This document shows, one piece after another, positions 47,600 to 58,925 of a stretch of 64,000 nt of DNA. Position 1 is the stretch's first letter, and every line of letters starts with the position of its first letter. The DNA comes from Voacanga thouarsii (Eukaryota; Streptophyta; Magnoliopsida; Gentianales; Apocynaceae). Position numbers and translations under genes: made by a program. Below the pieces are notes generated by a model that did no database searches, was not told where the DNA came from, and worked only from the letters and a program-made list of their open reading frames with translations. The stretch covers positions 6,479,001 to 6,543,000 of the forward strand of contig JANUWF010001783.1 of the NCBI GenBank assembly GCA_026120185.1. The letters are read 5' to 3'.

Positions 47600-48365
47600 G
47601 ACAATCAGCCATGGAAATCAACCACGAAAACTGCTGTAAGAGATCACCTATGAATTAGCCACAAATATTTTTAAAAAAATTGTGAATATATTGATCAAAG
47701 ATTTCCGTGGCTAATTCGTAGGAGATCAACCACGAAAAATATCCATGGCTGATTTGTGGCTGATCACTTACGAATCAGCCACGAAAAATTTTAAAAAAAT
47801 TAATTATATATTGATAAAAGACTTTCGTGGCTGATTCGTAGGTGATTAGCTATGAAAATATCCGTGGCTGATTCACCTACACATCAGCCACGAAAATCTT
47901 TTTTCAATATATAATCAATTTTTTATAAAAGATTTTCATGGTTAATATGTGGGTGAATCAGCCACGGATATTTTCGTGGCTAATCATCTACGAATTAGAC
48001 ACGAAAATATTTTATCAATATATAATAAAAAAAATTTTAAAATTTTTGTTCCTGATTTGTAGGTGATCAGTAATGAAAATATTTGCAATTGATTCGTAGT
48101 TGATTCACCCACGAATCAGCTGCGAAAATCTTTTATCAAATATTGAGAAAAGATTTTCATGGCTGATTCATCAGCCACGGATATTTTCGTGGTTGATCAC
48201 TTACGAATCAGCCACAAAAGTCTTTTATCAATATATAATCAATTTTTTATCAATATATAATTAATTTTTTTAAATTTTTCGTGGTTGATTCGTAGGTGAT
48301 CAGCCACAGATATTTTTCATGGTTGATATCCTACAAATCAACCATGAAAATCTTTAATCAATATA
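47600..48365. repeat. CACTA left subterminal repeat array
   Basis: More than a dozen copies of a ~14-base word, ATCAGCCACGAAAA, in both orientations, alternating with TTCGTGGCTGATTCG. Such arrays bind the TNPA-type protein in En/Spm elements. Neighbouring opposite copies can fold into hairpins. Several units are spaced by 'tttatcaatatataat'. Confidence 0.88.
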
Positions 48366-48780
48366 TATTTATAAATAAATATTTAAAAATATTTATATAT
48401 AGATTAATATCTATTTATATAGAACTATTTATATATAAATATATAAAAAATATTTTAAATATGAATATAAAAATAAATATTTTTAAATATAAATATTTAT
48501 ATATATAAATATTTATAAATATATGTAAATAAATATTTATATATATAGATATATATAAATATTTATTTATATAAATAAATAAATTATATATATACATATG
48601 TATATAAATATATATACATATATATATATATGCATACATACATACACACATATCAATACATACATATATTATATATATATATATGTATATATGTATATAT
48701 TTGTAAAAATCATTTAAAAAAACGGTAAAATAATTAATAGTATATAAACTTTTAATTATATAAATATACAAAATAATTTA
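48366..48780. repeat. AT-rich low-complexity core of the CACTA element
   Basis: Almost pure A and T with (TA)n and TATAAATATT-like repeats, including 48590-48700 with interspersed ATACATAC. Frames through it are rich in Ile and Tyr and are not genes. Confidence 0.9.
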
Positions 48781-48919
48781 TTATATTGAATAATATGGTT
48801 TCATAGTAAATTGAATATGATTGTTGTATTTTGTAATAGTATTAACATTTAAAAAAAATATAAAATGAATGTTGGGAATGGTTTAAATGAAAAAAAAAAA
48901 AAGAGATATATTTAAGCAA

Positions 48920-49140
48920 TTGGACTTGGCCCAGTTGGTTAAGTCTCAACCTCTCATATGGGAGGTCATGTGTTCAACTCTCAAAGGACTCAAAACATTC
49001 TCCAATTAATTGGAGGGTTACAATCAAGTGTGCTTGGTTCACAAATTGAGTTGTGGACCACACTAAATGGATGCTGCTACGATTAGGTGTGCTTGGTCCA
49101 TGAAGTTGGTTGTGGATCACAAATTTCGGTGGTTAATAAA
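48920..49140 (+). other. tRNA-like / SINE-like segment inside the CACTA element
   Basis: TGGCCCAGTTGG at 48927-48938 fits the pol III box A pattern. GTGTTCAACTC at 48970-48980 is a worn box B at ordinary tRNA spacing, and ACCTC/GAGGT between them could form an anticodon stem. The downstream ~150 bases repeat 'tgtgcttggt' and 'gttgtgga'. A tRNA-derived SINE head is the best reading. No clear A-tail or TSD was found, so a chance resemblance is possible. Confidence 0.4.
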
Positions 49141-49400
49141 ATTTAATTGTTATTTATTAAATCAGCCACAAAATATTTTTTTCCAACCATGGAAATTTTC
49201 ATGGCTAATTACCCACAAAATGAAATTTCGTGGCTGATTCCTTATTTTCAATTAAATAATATTTAATTATTTTAAATTAAAACAGCCACGAAATTTATTT
49301 ATCAGCCATGAAATATTCCATGGTTGTTCCGTGACTGAGATCAATCAGCCACGAAATTCGGTCGATCAGCCATGGAATTTGTCGTGGGTGATAGACCAAT
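49130..49400. repeat. CACTA right subterminal repeat array
   Basis: The same word as the left array (ATCAGCCACGAAAT/ATTTCGTGGCTGAT and variants) occurs several times up to the right terminus, with spacers such as 'aattaaataatattta'. Confidence 0.85.
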
Positions 49401-49411
49401 TTCCAGTAGTG

Positions 49412-49640
49412 CATGTGGTAGAGAAATTCATGATGCCACAGTCTAAGGCCTTGGTTGCTATGCCATATTCTTCAAGGATTGGGCTCAAGCCCGGAAAGTT
49501 CAAGAAGAATAAGGAAAAGCTAGCGGCTCAACCTAAAGACATGTCCAAAGGCAAGTGCTTTAAATATGGCAAAAAGAGATACTAGAAAAAGAAGTGTCCA
49601 GATCTTTTGGTAAAAAAAAAAAAAAAAAAAACCTGTAGGT
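49412..49640 (+). pseudogene. copia-2 gag, second part with zinc knuckle (decayed)
   Basis: Continues gag after the CACTA element: VVEKFMMPQSKALV, lysine-rich text, then CFKYGKKRY-stop-KKKCP, a CCHC knuckle in which the second Cys is Tyr and the His position is changed. A run of ~20 A's at 49612-49631 then breaks the frame. Confidence 0.82.
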
Positions 49641-50760
49641 AATGCTTACTATCTAGAGTCTCTATCTATCGTTGGATCAACTTCTACTTAGAGGGTTGAT
49701 TCTGAAGCCACTGATTATATCTATAACTTTTTGCAGAGGTTTAGGAAGATAAGAAAACTCCAGAAAGGTGAACATGGTCTTTGCATAGAAATAGAGTGCA
49801 AGTGTGAGCCTAAGTAGTAGGAGAACTGAAACTTATTTTTTATTATAATAGAACAATTTTATTGAGGGATGTTTTATATGTACCAGATTTTAGACAGAAT
49901 TTAATTTCAGTTGCAAAACTTATAAATCATGGTTATTCTATTTCTTTCTAATCTGGTATAACTATCAGTAGAAATGGAGAAGTATTATGCACTGGGCACA
50001 TGTGTACTAATTTATTCTTCATAAATCCTAATAACAATCAAGTAAATAACGCTCAAAATGAATATATATATAAGTAAGAAGAGAAAGATCAATATCAATA
50101 TCAATTACTCATATCTATGGCATCGAAAGTTAGGTCATATTAACTCAATTAGGATTCAGAGGCCAATCCATGATGAGCCTTTATACTCATTGAATTTGGA
50201 AAGTTATCCTCAGTGTGAATCATACTTTTGGGGAAGATGACCAAATAGTCTTTTATCCAAAAGGTAGAGAGAGCCAAGAAGATACTGAGTTTAGTTCATA
50301 CTAATATAAGTGGTCCTTTATCTACACCAGCAAGAGAAGATTTTTGAGTATTTTATTACGTTCATAGATAATTGTACAAGATATGGTTATGTTTATCTGA
50401 TGAGACACCAGTTTGACTATTTTGACAAGTTCAAAGAATATGAGATTGAGGTAGAGCATTGAATAGGTAAACTAATCAAAACCCTTCGATTGGATCGTGG
50501 TGGAGAATACCTTCTAGGTGAGTTTAAGGACTACATGGTATATCATGGGATAGTATCTCAGTTTAGTGCTCCTAGGACACCCCAACAGAATGGAGTAGCT
50601 AAGAGAAAGAATAAGACATTGATGGAAATAGTCCCAAGTATAATATCTCATGCGACTCTTTTAATTTCTTTTTGGGGATATGCCCTAGAAATAGCAGCAT
50701 ACATTCTAAACTTAGTACCTTCCAAATCAGTACCTAAGATACCATATGAGAAGTGAACTT
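49641..50760 (+). pseudogene. copia-2 protease and integrase (decayed)
   Basis: Protease: VGSTST-stop-RVDSEATDYIYN, where the catalytic D-S-G has become D-S-E (about 49668-49710). The pre-integrase domain is at 50058-50240 (YSYLWHRKLGHINSIRI, ESYPQCESYFWGR). The integrase core is broken at 50240-50490; its end is open at 50490-50756 (DRGGEYLLGEFKDYM, TPQQNGVAKRKNKTLME, LNLVPSKSVPKIPYE). The bases around 50085-50100 ('agaagagaaagatcaata') are the uninterrupted version of the L2 insertion site in copia-3. Confidence 0.85.
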
Positions 50761-52362
50761 AGTAAAAGCCAAGTCTAAATCATCTCAAGATATGTGGATG
50801 TTTGGCTTATGTACTGATCAAGAGAAATAAGTTAGAGCCAATATCAGAATTATACTATTTCGTTGGGTATCCAAAGACAACAAAGGGTAGGTACTTTTAT
50901 CATCCAAAGGAATAGAAAGTACTAGTGAGTACTAATACTAGATACTTGGAGGAGGATAAAAGTATGTCCACTAAAGGTTCAACCAAGATGGAATTGATGG
51001 AAAAGTTGTCCTTTGAGTCAATTTTCAGTAACCCAATTGTGGAATAAGAAGAGGCACAGCTTAAGGATCTTGTACAAAAGGAGCCTCGTCTAGTGGGAGA
51101 GTATCTAGAATTCCAAAAAGGTAGATAGGAGAGATTTTTTACATAGTCTCTTACCACCAAGAATAAGATCTTACTAGGAATAAGGAAGCTATTGCTAATG
51201 TCGATGCAATCTTATGGCATGAAGTAATGAAAATTGAGATTTAGTCTATGTATTCTAATCAGATTTGGGATTTTGTAACTTCACCTAAAGAGATAAAACT
51301 CATTGGGTGTAAGTGGGTATACAAGAGGAAGAAGGGCGCAAATAGGAAGGTGAAATCCTTTAAAGTTAGACTTGTGACAAAAGGTTATACTCAGAAAGAA
51401 GGCATCAATTATGAGGAAACCTTTTTCTTGGTAGCCATGCTAAAGTCCATTCACATTCTCTTTACCATCGCATATCATTATGACTACGAGATATGACAAA
51501 TGGATCTCAAGACAGCCTTTGTAAATGGTCATCTTAGTGAAGAAATCTATATGTCCTAGCCAAAAAATTTTATTACTAAAGGCCAAGACAGCATTCGTTT
51601 TCATGAGACTATAAAGTCTTCTAGATTTATTCAAAATGAGGAGGAACCATGTATATATGGAAAATTGAAAAGCATAAATATGGTTTTTCTTGTATTATAT
51701 ATGGATGATATTATACTTATTGGTAATGATGGAGGGACATTGTTATCAACAAAGGTTTAGCTTTCTAGTCAATTTAGTATGAATGACTTGAGAGAAGCCA
51801 GTTACATTCTCGACATTAAGCTTCTTGTGAATAGGAAGTAGAGAATGTTAGGTTTATCTCAAGCCACATACATTGACAAGATGTTGGCTAAATTTAGCAT
51901 GGACACATGCAAAAGAGCACAGATCCCTTTCAGATATGGGTTGTTTCTCTCTTTAAATAAGTATCCTAAGATACAAGAAGAGAAAAGCAGGATGAGTAGG
52001 ATTTACTATACTTCGACTGTGGGAAGTCTCATTATGCCATGTTGTACATTAGGTCAGATACCTGTTTTGCTGTAGGCTTAGTCAACAGATATCAGTTAAA
52101 CCCAAGGGAGGTTTATTGGTAAGTTGTAAAGTATATCCTCAAGTACCTTAAGAGAACAAGAAATTATATGCTTGTTTACAAGGTTATGACTTTGTTCCAA
52201 CATGATACACAGATTCAAACTTCTAAGTGGATAAAGATGAAACAAAATCCACTAGTGGATATGTCTTTATCTTGTCTAGAGGATTTATTTCATAGAGGAG
52301 TATCAAGCAATTTTGTATTGCTAACTTAACTATGGAAGCTAAATATGTGGTAGCCGAAGGTC
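50761..52362 (+). pseudogene. copia-2 integrase end, reverse transcriptase and partial RNase H (decayed)
   Basis: RT from about 51248: IWDFVTSPKEIKLIGCKWVY, LVTKGYTQKEGINYEE, QMDLKTAFVNGHLSEEIYMS and the catalytic motif YMDD (LVLYMDDIILIGND, ~51690-51735). About 20 codons are missing between KGQDS and HETIKSS, where copia-3 keeps the KKSIYRLKQAF segment: an internal deletion. 51845-52075 encodes SQATYIDKMLAKFSMDTC and SRMSRIYYTSTVGSL. RNase H follows (DKDETKSTSGYVFILSRGF, LTMEAKYVVAE) and stops abruptly near 52362 at the copia-3 LTR. Confidence 0.85.
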
Positions 52363-52367
52363 GAAAA

Positions 52368-54152
52368 TGGCAAAAATGATGAAACCGAAAGCATTCTTAC
52401 AGAACGAAAAAATTTATCTCCTTGTTTGAATGACCTTATTAGCACTAGAGAAGATATCTGCATAAGGATACTTGAAGCTATTGGATCACATCCTTATAAA
52501 CGTCGACTTCATCTCATTCACGCGTAGCTTTTGAGCTTCCAAAATGATACTATTTCCTCTGCCGATGAAGCTCACAGAATTGGGTTTGCTACTTAGTTTT
52601 TCCTAGTGAATGCTTCTGTATCGCCTCTGTATTTCATTTACAGACTTAGCTATATCCATTCATTTTGTCTTGATTTCCTTTTCATGCACTCACAGAGAGG
52701 GAGAGAGACCGAGAGAGTCAAACAAAAAGCCTTATACTTTTTTGTTATTTCTCCCGCAAAACAATACGGGATCTATCCCATGTTGTTTTTTTTTAAATTA
52801 ATTAATTTAATATTTATATTTTTTAAAAATTTTATTTTACCCTTGGTCATATTCATTGGGACAGATAAAATTATTTACTCTTGGACTTGAACACTCATAA
52901 ATAATAAATCTCAATTATTTATTTTCTGAGCTTCATTAAACAGCCCAATAAATAATTAACAAGCCCAAATAGACCAATATAAAATATCAAGCCTTTTATC
53001 TAGTTTATATTTAGCTTAATTTTCTAATTATTCAATCTAGGCCTTGGGCCTTGAATAATTAATTAACTAATTAAACTAGATAAAATACATACTCTCTCTA
53101 GGGCCTTTTATTTTATTCTAGTCCAATAATAAATTAGAGTACTTAAATAAAATAAAATAAAATCCATAATTATCAAGACCAATTTTTTAACCCAAATCTG
53201 TTAGGACTTAAGGGCTATTCTGAGAACCAAAAGACACATCGCATTGGCTATTAAAATGACCAAAATATTCCTACTATATAAATACCTATATTTTGCATTT
53301 TAAATATTTTCTAATATCACCATAAGAAAATATTGACCCTAAGGATAATACTGCGTTAGCAAAGTCTTCGACCTACAAGTGTAATGACTAAAACACCCCT
53401 CTATGCATCGTAGTGCATTTAGAAAGGAGGAGTGTACTAACACCTCTCTAATAGACATCAACCATCTTTAGACCTCTAGTCCAATGATCCACGACTCCTG
53501 GAATGTTTCTACTTTCCAAGGGAACTACCCTAAAGTAAATATCCAAGTCATGTTCCCCAGGGCCCTAAATAATTAGATCATTTGAATAGTCACAAAGGGT
53601 GATATAGTGCAGAAACTATCTTGTATAAGTCTGTTTTAACTAACTATTCATAGATACCCAACAAACAAGTATATCGGCTCTACGAAAGAACCTCAACTAC
53701 AGCATATCAAAGTATATGCTTCTAGTTTCGTCAGACTACCAACTCATACTCAAGCAGTAGAGTATTAGTCCATGCTGTAGCAGTAATAGTCTAGGTTTCT
53801 TCTAAATAGTACTTTTAGAAACCACTATTACAGGTCATATTCTACGTATTCGAAATACACTTATGCTATAAAGGTAAGCCATTCCCCATTTAGAATTCAT
53901 AATCCAATAACCTAAACATGATGAGATTCTTATTCTTATCAATTGGTTAAAAACAAACATTTATGTGTTAAGTAACCCGTAATCCATATCTTACTGTGAA
54001 AGACCACCATTCACATGGATCACTTACTTAAACACAATGGGTCCTTTCCAAATAAAAATCGTGCACAAATAAATTTTGATAATAAATTATTTTATTAATA
54101 AATATGATAATTACATCAAATAAAATTAGTCTAGAAGGCATAAATTCCAACA
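52368..54152 (-). repeat. copia-3 3' LTR
   Basis: The right end is clear: ...GGCATAAATTCCAACA, with the minus-strand polypurine tract AAGTGGGAAAT at 54153-54165. The left end is a best guess (a TG at 52368, just after the last copia-2 coding text). It contains GA-rich 52690-52720 and long AT-rich stretches; no gene. Confidence 0.65.
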
Positions 54153-54165
54153 ATTTCCCACTTAT

Positions 54166-55620
54166 ACTCTAAGACTAAGAAAGCCCATAAGTGCCCACCC
54201 CTATGGCGTCTAAGCGTCTCTTGAAGACTCTCTTAGCCAAAGGCTTAACGAAGGGATCTGCTAGATTGTTCTCTGAGGCTATCTGTTCCACCATGATTTT
54301 TCGTCTCTGAATGAAATTTCGGATCAGGTGGTACTTTCTCTGGATGTGCTTCCCTTTCTTGTAGTTTCTGGGTTCTTTGGATTGCGAAACTGCTCCAGAG
54401 TTGTCACAATACATCATAATTGGTTCTATCCATGTATAGCACAACTTTAAGTTCTGAAAAGAACTTCCGGAGCCAGACTGCTTCTTTGGATGCTTCCGAA
54501 GCTACCACATACTCAGCTTCCATGGTTCAGTTAGCAATACAAGATTGCTTGATACTCCTCCATGAAACAGCTCTTCCAGACAAGATGAAGAAATATCCAC
54601 TAGTGGATTCTCTCATTCTTATCTGCCTAGAAATCTGAGTCTGTGTATCCAGTAGGAACTAAGTCGTCAGCCCTGTAAACTAGTATATAATCTTTCATAC
54701 CATTGAGGTACTTAAGAATATACTTTACAGCTTACCAATGAATCTCCCGAGGATTTGACTGATATCTACTAATTAAGCCTACGACAAAGTAGATATCTGG
54801 CCTAGTGCACAGCGTGGCGTACATGAGACTTCCCACAGCCGAAGCGTAGAGAATCCTACTCATATTATCTTTTTCCTCTCGTGACTTAGGACAGTCCTTA
54901 GAACAAAAAGGCAACCCATATCTGTAAGAGATTAGAGCTTCCTTGCATAAGCCCATGCTAAACTTAGCTAGTATCTTGTCAATGTATGTCGTTTAGGATA
55001 ATCCTAACATTCTATACTTCCTATTTCTAAGAAAATTAATCCCAAGAATATAACTAGCTTCTCATAAGTCCTTTATACTAAATTGACTAGACAGCCAAAA
55101 CTTAGTAGATGACAATGTTCTTACATCATTCCCAATAAACAAAATGTCATCTACATATAGGACAAGAAAAACCACATTTATGCCTTCCAATTTCCTGTAC
55201 ACGCATAGTTTATCCTCGTTTTGAATGAAATTGTAAGACTTTACAGTCTTGTCAAAACGAATGTTCCACGTTCTAAATGCTTGCTTAAGTCTATAAATGG
55301 ACTTCTTAAACTTGCAAACCATATGTTCTTGGCCTTCAGCAATAAAATCTTTTAGTTGGGACATATAGATGTCATCGTTAAGATGGCCATTAAGAAATGC
55401 CATCTTGACATCTATTTGTCATATCTCATAGTTAAAATGACATGCAATGGCAAGGAGGATACGGATGGATATAAGCATGGCTACCGGGGAAAAGGCTTCA
55501 TTATAATCGATCACTTCTTTCTGAGTATACCCTTTTGCCATAAGCCTAGCTTTGAAAATTTTCACCTTCCTATCTACTCCCTTCTTTCTCTTGTATAGCC
55601 ATTTACACCATATGGGTTTT
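54166..55620 (-). pseudogene. copia-3 reverse transcriptase and RNase H (decayed)
   Basis: RNase H C-terminus at 54175-54444 (YCDNSGAVSQSKEPRNYKKG, NNLADPFVKPLAKRV). 54732-54956: KDCPKSREEKDNMSRILYAS, CTRPDIYFVVG. RT at 55062-55403: MAFLNGHLNDDIYMSQLKDF, KFKKSIYRLKQAFRTWNIRF and an intact YVDD (LVLYVDDILFIGND). Upstream to 55620, in broken frames, are the 'GY.QKE' and 'CKWLYKRK'-type motifs. This is the best preserved copia RT of the 46-64 kb pair, but stops between segments prevent a functional polyprotein. Confidence 0.87.
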
Positions 55621-56784
55621 ATCCCTTCAGGAGAAGTTATAAGATTTTAAACTTGATTAAAGTACATAGACTCAATGTCGACTTTCATTGCTTCATACCC
55701 TAGATTTGCATCGGCATCAGCAATAGCCTTCTCGTATCTAGTAGGATCTTGTTTCTGATGGTCAGAGACCAGCTCAAAAGCCTCTCCTGTCCATCTTTCT
55801 GGAACACTAGATACCCTCCCACTATGACGAAGCTCCGATTGTACCTGAAGAAGTTGATTTCAAAGATAACTTCTCCTTGAGTTTCAATCTTATTAAACCT
55901 TTAGTGAAAGTATTTTGATAATCCTCCACGTATCTAGCATTAGTACTTACTAGTACTTTCTGCTCATGGAGATAATAAAAGTAACCTCATTTTGTCCTTT
56001 TTGGATACCTAACAAAGTAGCATAATTATGATCTTGATTCTAGCTTGTCTCCCTTAATCAGTGTATAAGTTGAACAGTCCTATATCTTGAGATGATTTAG
56101 ACTTGGCCTACGCTTAGTCTACATCTCATAGAGTGTCCTAGGTACTAACTTAGAAGATACCAAGTTCAGAATGTATGCCGCTATTTCCAAGGCATATCCC
56201 CAAAAAGAGACCGGAAGAATAGCATGAGACATCATGCTTCGGACCATTTTCATTAATGTCCTATTCCTTCTCTTATCTACTCCATTCTGTTGGGGTATAC
56301 CCAGTGCAGAGAGTTGGGATACTATCCCATGATGTACTATGTAATCTTTGAACTCACCGATGAGGTACTCTCCACTACGATCCGATCATAAGGTTTTGAT
56401 CAGTGTACCTGTCCGACACTCCATTTCAGCCTTAAATTCTTTAAACTTGTCAAAAGAGTCAGGCTTACGCCTCATCAGGTAGACATAACCAAACTTTGTA
56501 CAATCATCCATGAAAGTGATGAAGTACTCAAAACCGTTTCTAGTTTGTGTAGACAAAGAACCACACACATCAGTATGAATAAGGCCCGATATCTCATTGG
56601 CTCTATCAGCCTTTTGGGTGAACGACCTTTTGGTCAATTTTCCTATAAGGTAGGATTCACACTGAAACCAACTTTCTAATCTTAATGAGCACAAGGACCT
56701 ATCATGGATTAACCTCTAAACCCTGGTTGAGTAAATATGACCCAACCTTATATGCCAAAGATATGAGTCATTGATATTGATCTT
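55621..56784 (-). pseudogene. copia-3 integrase (decayed)
   Basis: Core open at 56386-56694: LRLESWFQCESYLIGKLTKR, GLIHTDVCGSLSTQTRNGFE, YFITFMDDCTKFGYVYLM, DKFKEFKAEME. Two of the acidic catalytic positions are visible. Lower coordinates carry the rest in broken frames (QQNGVDKRRNRTLMK-, LPVSFWGYALEIAAYILN-like) and the integrase C-terminal linker. Pre-integrase text (SYLWHIRLGH-like) at 56700-56765 ends where L2 begins. Confidence 0.82.
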
Positions 56785-58283
56785 TGATAGGGCCTAAATT
56801 AGTCATATGTTTTCTAGTTATTTGAGGTTATTTTATAATACATTTTGTTCAATAACTGATCATATTCCTTCATATTTGAGATTTTACCCTTGGAAAGGTA
56901 TTTTGTGCATTATTTCAGATTTCAGGGGTAAAATAAGACAAAAACGTCGCAAAACAGAATTGAGGCGGCATTGGCTAGGACAGGGGAACCGGCGCCGACC
57001 ACGTGCTGCTGGCACACACTTCGAGATAATAAAAAATCAGTAAAATATAGTGGAATAGAACCAAACCAGCACTGGATGGGAGGCTAGAGGCGGTGCCAGC
57101 TGCACTCTGGAAGGGTTCACGCGAAAACCAAGAAAAATCGATGAACAAATAATGGAACAGACCACAATCGGTGCTGGCTAGAAGGCCAGAGGTGGTGCCT
57201 CGATTTTTGTGCATATTTTTTGACAATTTGCAGAGTTTTAGTATTTTCTTACTTCTAGTCGGTTAAAAACCCTAGAGGAACGATTTTAGGTACTTCTAAA
57301 GCCTATAAATAGAGGGAAAATACAAGGGAAAAAGGAAAATTCATAGATCAAAATAGAAAATCACTCAAATTAAAGGAGGAATTCTTCAGTTCAAGGAGGA
57401 TTATACAAGAGGGTCTACGAAGGAAGAAGAAGGAAGTTTGTCTATGAGTGCTTTCTTTTAACTTTGTTTTCTTTTCTTAAATAATGATGCATTAATTTTT
57501 TTATTGTAATTTAACATTATATTATATATTCATGATTTTTAGAGTTACTTTAATCTTTTGATTAATTGATCGTTATTCTTGGTTTTTAATTTCTTATGCT
57601 GATTACGAGATTGATTTGTTGTTTTTTTCTATTAACTTGCTTGAAAAAGGCGTTGATGGTGGTCTCAATTTATTAATTTCATATATGTTATCTCTTAACT
57701 TGCTTGAAAAATAGGTTAATTGCTAAGAACTAGGTAATTAAAGGTTAATTGATGTCTTCTAGAATATGGATTCATTGGTTAATTTCATGTTTTAAGTTTG
57801 TCAGAATATGGGGATTTAATTAAGGATTGTGTTTAATGCATCTTTTGGGTGAATTAGTTGAGACAGAATATGTGATGCTAATTTGTCTAGAAGATAATGA
57901 TTTCATGATTGAAAAGAAGTATCTTAATCCTTCATGATGTCAAGAGAATAATTAGTTATGATAATGATTGGGTACTTTAAGGTCATGTTTGTCAAAATAA
58001 TGGTTTGAGTTACATAATTCTCCATCCTTGACATGTATATATTCTTTTGTTTTTTTTATTTTTTTTTATTTTTTTCACTTTATTGAGTCAGTTAAATAAT
58101 GAAAGAAAAGTGATTAATGCATACTTATTCCTTGAGGATCGATACTCATTTTAAACCATATACTATGCTTAATAATGAGTACGATTGCTCATATATATAA
58201 TTTGGGGTTAACGTTTTAACTTAAACTTGATTGGGAATGTGCTTATTTTTATATGATTTTTATACCCAAATCTAAGCACATCA
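56785..58283 (+). repeat. L2 5' LTR
   Basis: 1,499 bp, TGATAGGGCCTAAA to AAGCACATCA. 56950-57210 is GC-rich with GGCGCC-like words; 57620-57740 repeats 'ttaacttgcttgaaaaa'. It aligns with 61553-63099 along its length. Confidence 0.92.
57304..57312 (+). promoter_or_regulatory. L2 5' LTR TATA box
   Basis: TATAAATAG in the context 'aagcctataaatagagg', a canonical plant TATA box conserved in both LTRs. Transcription should start about 30 bases downstream. Confidence 0.75.
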
Positions 58284-58289
58284 AGTTTT

Positions 58290-58307
58290 TAGCACCGCTG
58301 TCGGGGA
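58290..58307 (+). other. L2 primer-binding site, copy 1
   Basis: TAGCACCGCTGTCGGGGA, six bases inside the LTR end, a diverged form of the Athila tRNA-Asp primer site TGGCGCCGTTGCCGGGGA. Confidence 0.8.
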
Positions 58308-58371
58308 TTAGGGTATTTTTCTATTTTATCATAGACGTGTTTTTGAAAAACTTGATTTAACATCAAGTTTT

Positions 58372-58389
58372 TGGTGCCGTTGCCGGGGA
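58372..58389 (+). other. L2 primer-binding site, copy 2
   Basis: TGGTGCCGTTGCCGGGGA, closer to the canonical site than copy 1, exactly 82 bases downstream. It is preceded by the same 'acatcaagttttt' that contains the last six LTR bases. The leader that follows ('acaatatcatg') matches L0 and L1, so this is probably the ancestral site. Confidence 0.8.
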
Positions 58390-58925
58390 ACAATATCATG
58401 AAAGCTTGGATTTCATTGATTTAATCATGTTTATATGTCCCTATGTCTATATGTAAATATGTATATACGTTCCTCGTATGAGTAAGTGCCCTATTTTGTT
58501 GTTTATACTATTGTATTTTAATTTCGTTATATGTTGTAAATATGTAAATAGGTATATACATATTCATAATAACTCACTTGTCTTTGTATATTTATATTTA
58601 TTGTATATTTAGTTATTTAAATTTACTAACATAGTGTTAATGTGGAATATGTGTAATAATGATATATTTAATTTGTTGATTTTTACATCTATAATTTGGA
58701 GTCAATACTAACTCTTCTTATTGTTAGGTTTGGACTTTTGTTAACACGATATTTTAGACGGACTGAATTTATTTTATTTTATTATTTTTTTTATTTATTT
58801 ATAATTTTTAATCTTAGTTTAATATTTAATTTATGAATTCATGGTAATGCATTCAATTATGATAGTTTTAGTGAAGAAAAAAAAGAAAAAAAAACATTAG
58901 TGTATTGATGATAGATTGACAAAAT
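58390..58925 (+). other. L2 leader, no gene seen
   Basis: AT-rich. The first 60 bases match the leaders of L1 and L0; the rest has TATATG/TATGTAAATA-like low complexity and no recognisable feature. Confidence 0.55.

Larger units (their letters stand above)
47585..49411. mobile_element. Non-autonomous CACTA (En/Spm) transposon, 1.8 kb
   Basis: Begins CACTACTAGAAACTGG and ends CCAATTTCCAGTAGTG; the two are inverted repeats matching at 14 of 16 positions. It is flanked by the 3-bp TSD CAT (47582-47584 and 49412-49414), diagnostic of CACTA elements. No transposase is present; copia-3 shows the uninterrupted site near 63756-63775. Both ends carry dense subterminal repeats. Confidence 0.95.
46286..52367 (+). 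mobile_element. copia-2: Ty1/copia element, truncated at both ends
   Basis: Plus-strand gag, protease, integrase, RT and part of RNase H in copia order. No 5' LTR or primer site is seen: Tekay DNA abuts the leader at 46286. RNase H breaks off near 52362 where the LTR of copia-3 starts, so the rest probably lies beyond the window. It is interrupted by a CACTA element. It is a close relative of copia-3 on the other strand. Confidence 0.82.

Noticed and set aside
47600..48365. Regularly spaced short repeats that might suggest a CRISPR-like array
   Set aside because: Repeat words occur in both orientations with variable, related spacers, inside a plant CACTA element with matching terminal repeats and TSD.
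48296..48771. Frames rich in Ile and Tyr on both strands
   Set aside because: Translation of AT-only low-complexity DNA inside the CACTA element.
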